Assembly (NCBI GenBank): GCA_963682055.1
Contig: OY821745.1
Location: 27,587,342 to 27,651,341, forward strand
Origin: Primula veris
Lineage: Eukaryota > Streptophyta > Magnoliopsida > Ericales > Primulaceae
DNA: 64,000 nt
Direction: 5' to 3'
The notes beneath the pieces are model-generated. The model saw only the letters and a list, made by a program, of their open reading frames with translations, did not search any database and was not told the origin of the DNA. This document shows positions 60,105 through 64,000 of the stretch, piece after piece (the stretch's first letter is position 1; each line of letters opens with the position of its first letter). The translations under genes and the position numbers were made by a program.

Positions 60105-60450
60105 AGTTACCTGACTTTTAAAAATATTGAATTGGTGAAATATGTTTCACATATATTTTGATTTAGTAACCTCCTTAACTTCACAAGTTTTAAACAATTG
60201 CAATACAACCCACTTAGTTTAAAAATTAATAAAATAGACACCGATTTGTTGAAAATGATAAAATTAACTCTTTAATTTTATAATTTTTGTAAAACACACG
60301 TTTTCCAATAAGTAATTTTTTTTTTTTATAATAAATACAATTTTAGACATAATTTTTGTTCTTTTCAAAAAGGTTTTAATCTATAAAAAAATTGTTTTAA
60401 TCAGTAAAAATTACACTATATCCGTAAATAATTTTTGATAATTAAAAAAA
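60105..60450 (-). repeat. Right arm of inverted repeat around the intact C2 gene
   Basis: Inverse of 58219-58556. The two arms enclose about 1.55 kb containing the intact C2 gene and its promoter. Confidence 0.82.
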
Positions 60451-60494
60451 AGTGTACGGATTAATTACACTATAAAAAAAGGTTTTTGATGCAG

Positions 60495-60953
60495 CAAGAA
60501 CATTTAGATACTGTTTGAATGCCATACTTCTTCGTCTAATTTTATAGAATTGTGCCATAATTTCCAGAAAAATATAGAGATTTTAACTGGTATTAAAATA
60601 TTCCACACATTTTTCGCTAAACTCCATATAGCATTTTTGGTTCTATAATGGTGGAAAGTATCTTTTGATGTCAAAATTCCATCTTATGCAGGTGATCAAA
60701 GCCTAAGATCGGATACTTTTCTCAACATTATTCTCATACTTATTATTTCTTTCATAAAAACTTCATTACCCATGTTCAATAGCATATTTATATCCCATTC
60801 TCTAATGATCAGTAATTGATTGATAAGAATGCTATCATGGACCACAAGATATTTAGAACTCATAATTCCATTTACTGACCAATTCTCATACCAAAAGGAT
60901 ATAGGCCATTGTTGGCCACCCACAGATTCGATAATATAACTTGACCATTTCAC
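60495..60953 (-). pseudogene. LINE (non-LTR retrotransposon) RT tail / zf-RVT fragment
   Basis: Minus-strand translation starts with KWSSYIIESVGGQQWPISFWYENW, then WD.N.L (60953-60696), resembling the region after the reverse transcriptase of plant LINEs (SFW.DNW motif). In a different frame further on comes AIWSLAKNVWNILIPVKISIFFWKL, which resembles the zf-RVT domain (W...WN..VP.KI..F.W). The frameshift and missing upstream RT show a dead fragment. Confidence 0.62.
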
Positions 60954-62181
60954 AGAGTTTGGTCTTTTTATACCTTTTGGTCCTTTGGATAATTAATTAA
61001 TTAAGTATAGAAACAGACAAGTGAGCAGACTATATTTAATATTGATTACGATGTTCCATTTAAGCCTAGTATCTATAATTCGGAACGTTCACGCGGTCTT
61101 GTATTTATATATTTTCAAGCTTATAATGACAAAACTTGAATCTTATAACAAGTGACTCCCTCACAATACTTACCTATCTTATCAATAATTTCACGTACTG
61201 CTATCAGTAATTCTTCCATATAAATGTTTTTACTACTCTTCACTCGCTTGTGTAGATTTTTTTTTTTAGCTCACTTAGTGTATATATGCTCACCATTTAA
61301 ACAAAAACTATCAACTATACTTAGATGACTACATAATTTATGTGTACTAAGAGTCTTAGACTGAATAACCCCAATAAACAAGTGGTTTAGATGGAAACAA
61401 CATGAGCGGTAATATTATAATTTAACAATTGATTACTCAAAAAATAATAAAGAAAAGCGTGAAAAAATAAAGGTTTGTTACAAGGTTCCCTAACTACATA
61501 TCATTAGGATTGGAATCTTGAAGCAAGCAGAGCACTCTCCTGGTTTTAGGGACATAAATATGGATCTTACTGAAAATTTCTTCAAGCAACAGGAGAGCAA
61601 TTAACGCTTTTCAACTCTAACAACAGCCACCACGATGTTGAGGACATGGGAGAAATTAGTAGTAAGCAGAAAGTGGTTGCAGCACACATTAAAAATAGCC
61701 GATTAAAACATTTCACATCAGCCATTAATCGAGCACTTGGATCATGCACTTATACCCAATGTGCTCGTGATCCCTCGCGACATGATTTTCTAGTTCCCTC
61801 CTAATTATTGTCTATAATGTGGTATGCAACACTTTTTCACCTCCCAAAGATCCCAAATCTAGGCATCTATAACACTCATTCCACTGCTAAAATTCTAGAT
61901 CACTCTTAAAACGCATCATTTGGCATTTACCTAAGACCAGGTACAAATAATTGACTTTAAATTTTAAACATATGCTTCGGTTGGTGACACATCCCCACCT
62001 TTATTCCGCATCAGGTCTCATGCCTCCTTAAATCCAATTCTTGATCAATAAACAGAAAACATTGTATGCACTTGTTAAATTATCTTGATAATGTTATCTT
62101 TGTGCATTTGACGAAACGTCTGTACATGAAATTTGATTCATGCCAATAAACATACTATGATCTCAGGATAAAAGAATCCGA
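60954..62181. other. Intergenic, no gene recognised
   Basis: A plus-strand frame without a stop runs from about 61573 to 61803 (EDMGEISSKQKVV..., ending LVPS) but matches nothing I know. The rest is AT-rich spacer. Confidence 0.4.
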
Positions 62182-63275
62182 AGATCACATGTACACTTCT
62201 TTATAAATTTGGGAAAAAATGATACAAAATTCTTACACATAAGAATACGCAACAATTTGTACACATATATGAATGTGTAAGTATATATGTAACAATGAAG
62301 AAATTAGGCTTTAATGAATTGCAATGCACAATGTAGTCTAACAGATAATATCAGGTGTATATATGTTCAAATATGAATAATTAAGGAATAATTAAAACTT
62401 TGGTAATCTGAATAAATTCTATGTCTGATTTCTCACTACCCAAGTAACAATAACCAAAGTCATCTATACACAAGCATAGAATGTATCAATATACTCCTGA
62501 TCAATACGCCGATGAAACCGCAACTCCACTAGATGATCCCATCCATGGCCTAGACCAGTTCGTAGCACCACTACCAGGCGGCACCACCGCTCTTACAGAA
62601 ATATTTATAATCCCGTTAGCCTCTCCCCTAGAGTCCCTTAGACGGTAACTCAAGAAGTGAAGATAATCTTCCGGAAGATACCCTCCAACAAAGTCACTCT
62701 TCGGGATATTCGCCGTTCCAATAACTCTGTCATCACCACAACGAACCTCTACTATCAGCGACCTTACAGGCTTGTCCACGGAAAGTCTCTGGTTCCATTC
62801 TGGGTAGGACCCACCTAAGGGTCGGGTTTTGTAGCGGCACAAGAATGGCCAGAATCAGTACGGACGGTGACAAAAGGGGTCTTCTTGGTTGGAACATGGT
62901 GACGGTTAATGGTTAAGGATTCGGCTGATATTATAGTAACTTCTAAAGCCATATATATATATGGTATGAGCTGTGTTTAGGGTTTCGAGTTTAAAGGATA
63001 TTTTATTTACTATTCAAGAATTTAAGTAGGATTAGTTTCGGGTTGATACAAGGAATGATTATGGGAACAATATAGGGTATGTATGTATGTATATATATAG
63101 GCAAATATAAGGTTGGTTGGAAGGAAAGAGACAAGAAAGAAGAGAGGAAGTAGTTATAGGTTTCCGGTCACCGAGTTGTACGTATTACTACGCGTATTTC
63201 AATTACAAACTTAGAATGAGATTTTAATAACAATATGGCCTTCATAGTTTCTGCAGTCTTTCAGTTTTCCAGTAA
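62182..63275 (-). repeat. Direct duplication unit 2 (carries broken C2 gene)
   Basis: Second unit of the 1.1-kb duplication. It keeps the promoter-side and 3'-flank landmarks of unit 1, but with more indels, for example an extra ATGAATGTGTAAGTATATATG stretch near 62268. Confidence 0.88.
62501..62952 (-). pseudogene. BAP-like C2 gene copy with one-base frameshift
   Basis: Starts at ATG 62952 (MALEVTIISAESLTINR) and reads in frame to TKPDP. Loss of one base near 62817-62821 then brings TAG immediately, whereas the intact copy continues LGGSYPEW. The remaining frame stays open to 62501 and is highly similar to the intact copy, with the YLPEDYLHFLSYRLRD block unchanged. Total length is 452 bases versus 453 in the intact gene, as expected from one deletion. 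The translated product would stop after about 46 residues. Either a young pseudogene or a sequence error; the otherwise preserved protein text leaves both open. Confidence 0.85.
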
Positions 63276-64000
63276 TTATAAAACATTGGGAAAAGATAAA
63301 GGAAACCCTTATCTCATTATAAAATTAAAATTAGAATATTGAATTAAAATCGGTTGCTAAATTTAGCAATACTCATTTTACCATTAATTTAGCATACGAC
63401 GTCTGATGGTAAAATGATATTTTTTTCATGTAATGTCTAGTGTTCTAAAAATAAATTATATAGAATTTCCGTACCTTAAGTTCGGAGAGGCGGAATCAAT
63501 GCCTTATTGGAGGGGCAAGGTAGCTTTTGTATTTTTGACAAGTCTTTTGATAGTTGCGATGTTCTAAGGCAAATGACACACACCCCTACTTATGAGTGCT
63601 ACGACAATATCTACGTATTTGGTTCAGGAAAGGGTTGGGGATGCTATGTGTCTGGTGAGCTTATTTTTAGAGAAACATCTACGTATTTAAATAAGCAAAG
63701 AATGATACTTTAATTCAGTGATGTATGATCGCACCCAACCCACTTAATAAACTATCAATGGTTGATCCAACTTTTAAGTTGGCTAGTTTAGTTCTTTTGG
63801 TCTCTGTAATTGCTAACATGATTAGCTAGGTAGTTTACCCAGTTTGTTTTTCGATGGTTGTAATGTTCGTATTTTGGATCTCTCTAAAAAAAAAAGTCTA
63901 TCAACGGTTGTTGATTAAGTCATGTAAAAAAAACGACCTTGGAAAAATTGCATCTTCTTACCGTTGGCGACATATCCTTTATCATTCTATATTTAGGATC
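63276..64000. other. Terminal region, no gene recognised
   Basis: A 68-codon plus-strand frame at 63507-63713 has several cysteines and a GSGKGWG motif but no family I recognise. The rest is AT-rich. Confidence 0.4.

Overview
This is a window of nuclear plant DNA, from a eudicot judging by its genes. It is AT-rich, with GT-AG introns of hundreds to thousands of bases, wide non-coding spaces and many transposable elements. I cannot name the species from sequence alone. No tRNA gene, rRNA gene, organellar gene or CRISPR array was seen.

Layout. 292-1039 is a hAT-type non-autonomous transposon. 1962-9629 (+) is a seven-exon Golgi-type methyltransferase of the QUA3/PMT13 group. Its first intron carries decayed copies of the end of exon 1, and its third intron carries a hAT element with a TRIM-like solo LTR nested inside it. 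9630-20786 is gene-poor and holds small hAT, Helitron and foldback elements. 20787-31173 (+) is a complete nine-exon HD-Zip IV (ANL2-like) epidermal transcription factor. 33699-35170 holds two broken fragments of a membrane RING E3 ligase gene. 36205-39958 (-) is a four-exon AMT2-type ammonium transporter. 40.8-49.1 kb holds a hAT MITE, a solo LTR with an internal minisatellite, the second copy of a 0.5-kb hAT element, one small secreted cysteine-rich peptide gene (46340-46504, +) and an intact Cassandra-type TRIM whose LTRs contain 5S rRNA sequence. 49529-55422 (+) is a decayed Ty1/copia element split by a 1.2-kb solo LTR. 58.2-63.3 kb (-) holds two copies of a BON1-associated-protein-like C2-domain gene. 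The proximal copy is intact and the distal one is broken by a single-base deletion. Inverted repeats flank the intact copy and a LINE fragment lies between the two.

The host genes show no operon-like relation. They cover cell-wall pectin modification (QUA3), epidermal identity (ANL2), ammonium uptake (AMT2) and defence or cell-death restraint (C2/BAP). Several insertions keep clear target-site duplications, so element boundaries here can be set to the base. The most notable items are the 5S-carrying TRIM together with a 5S-less relative whose closing stem appears to covary, the unlisted 54-residue cysteine-rich peptide gene, and the exon-1-derived repeats in the QUA3-like gene.
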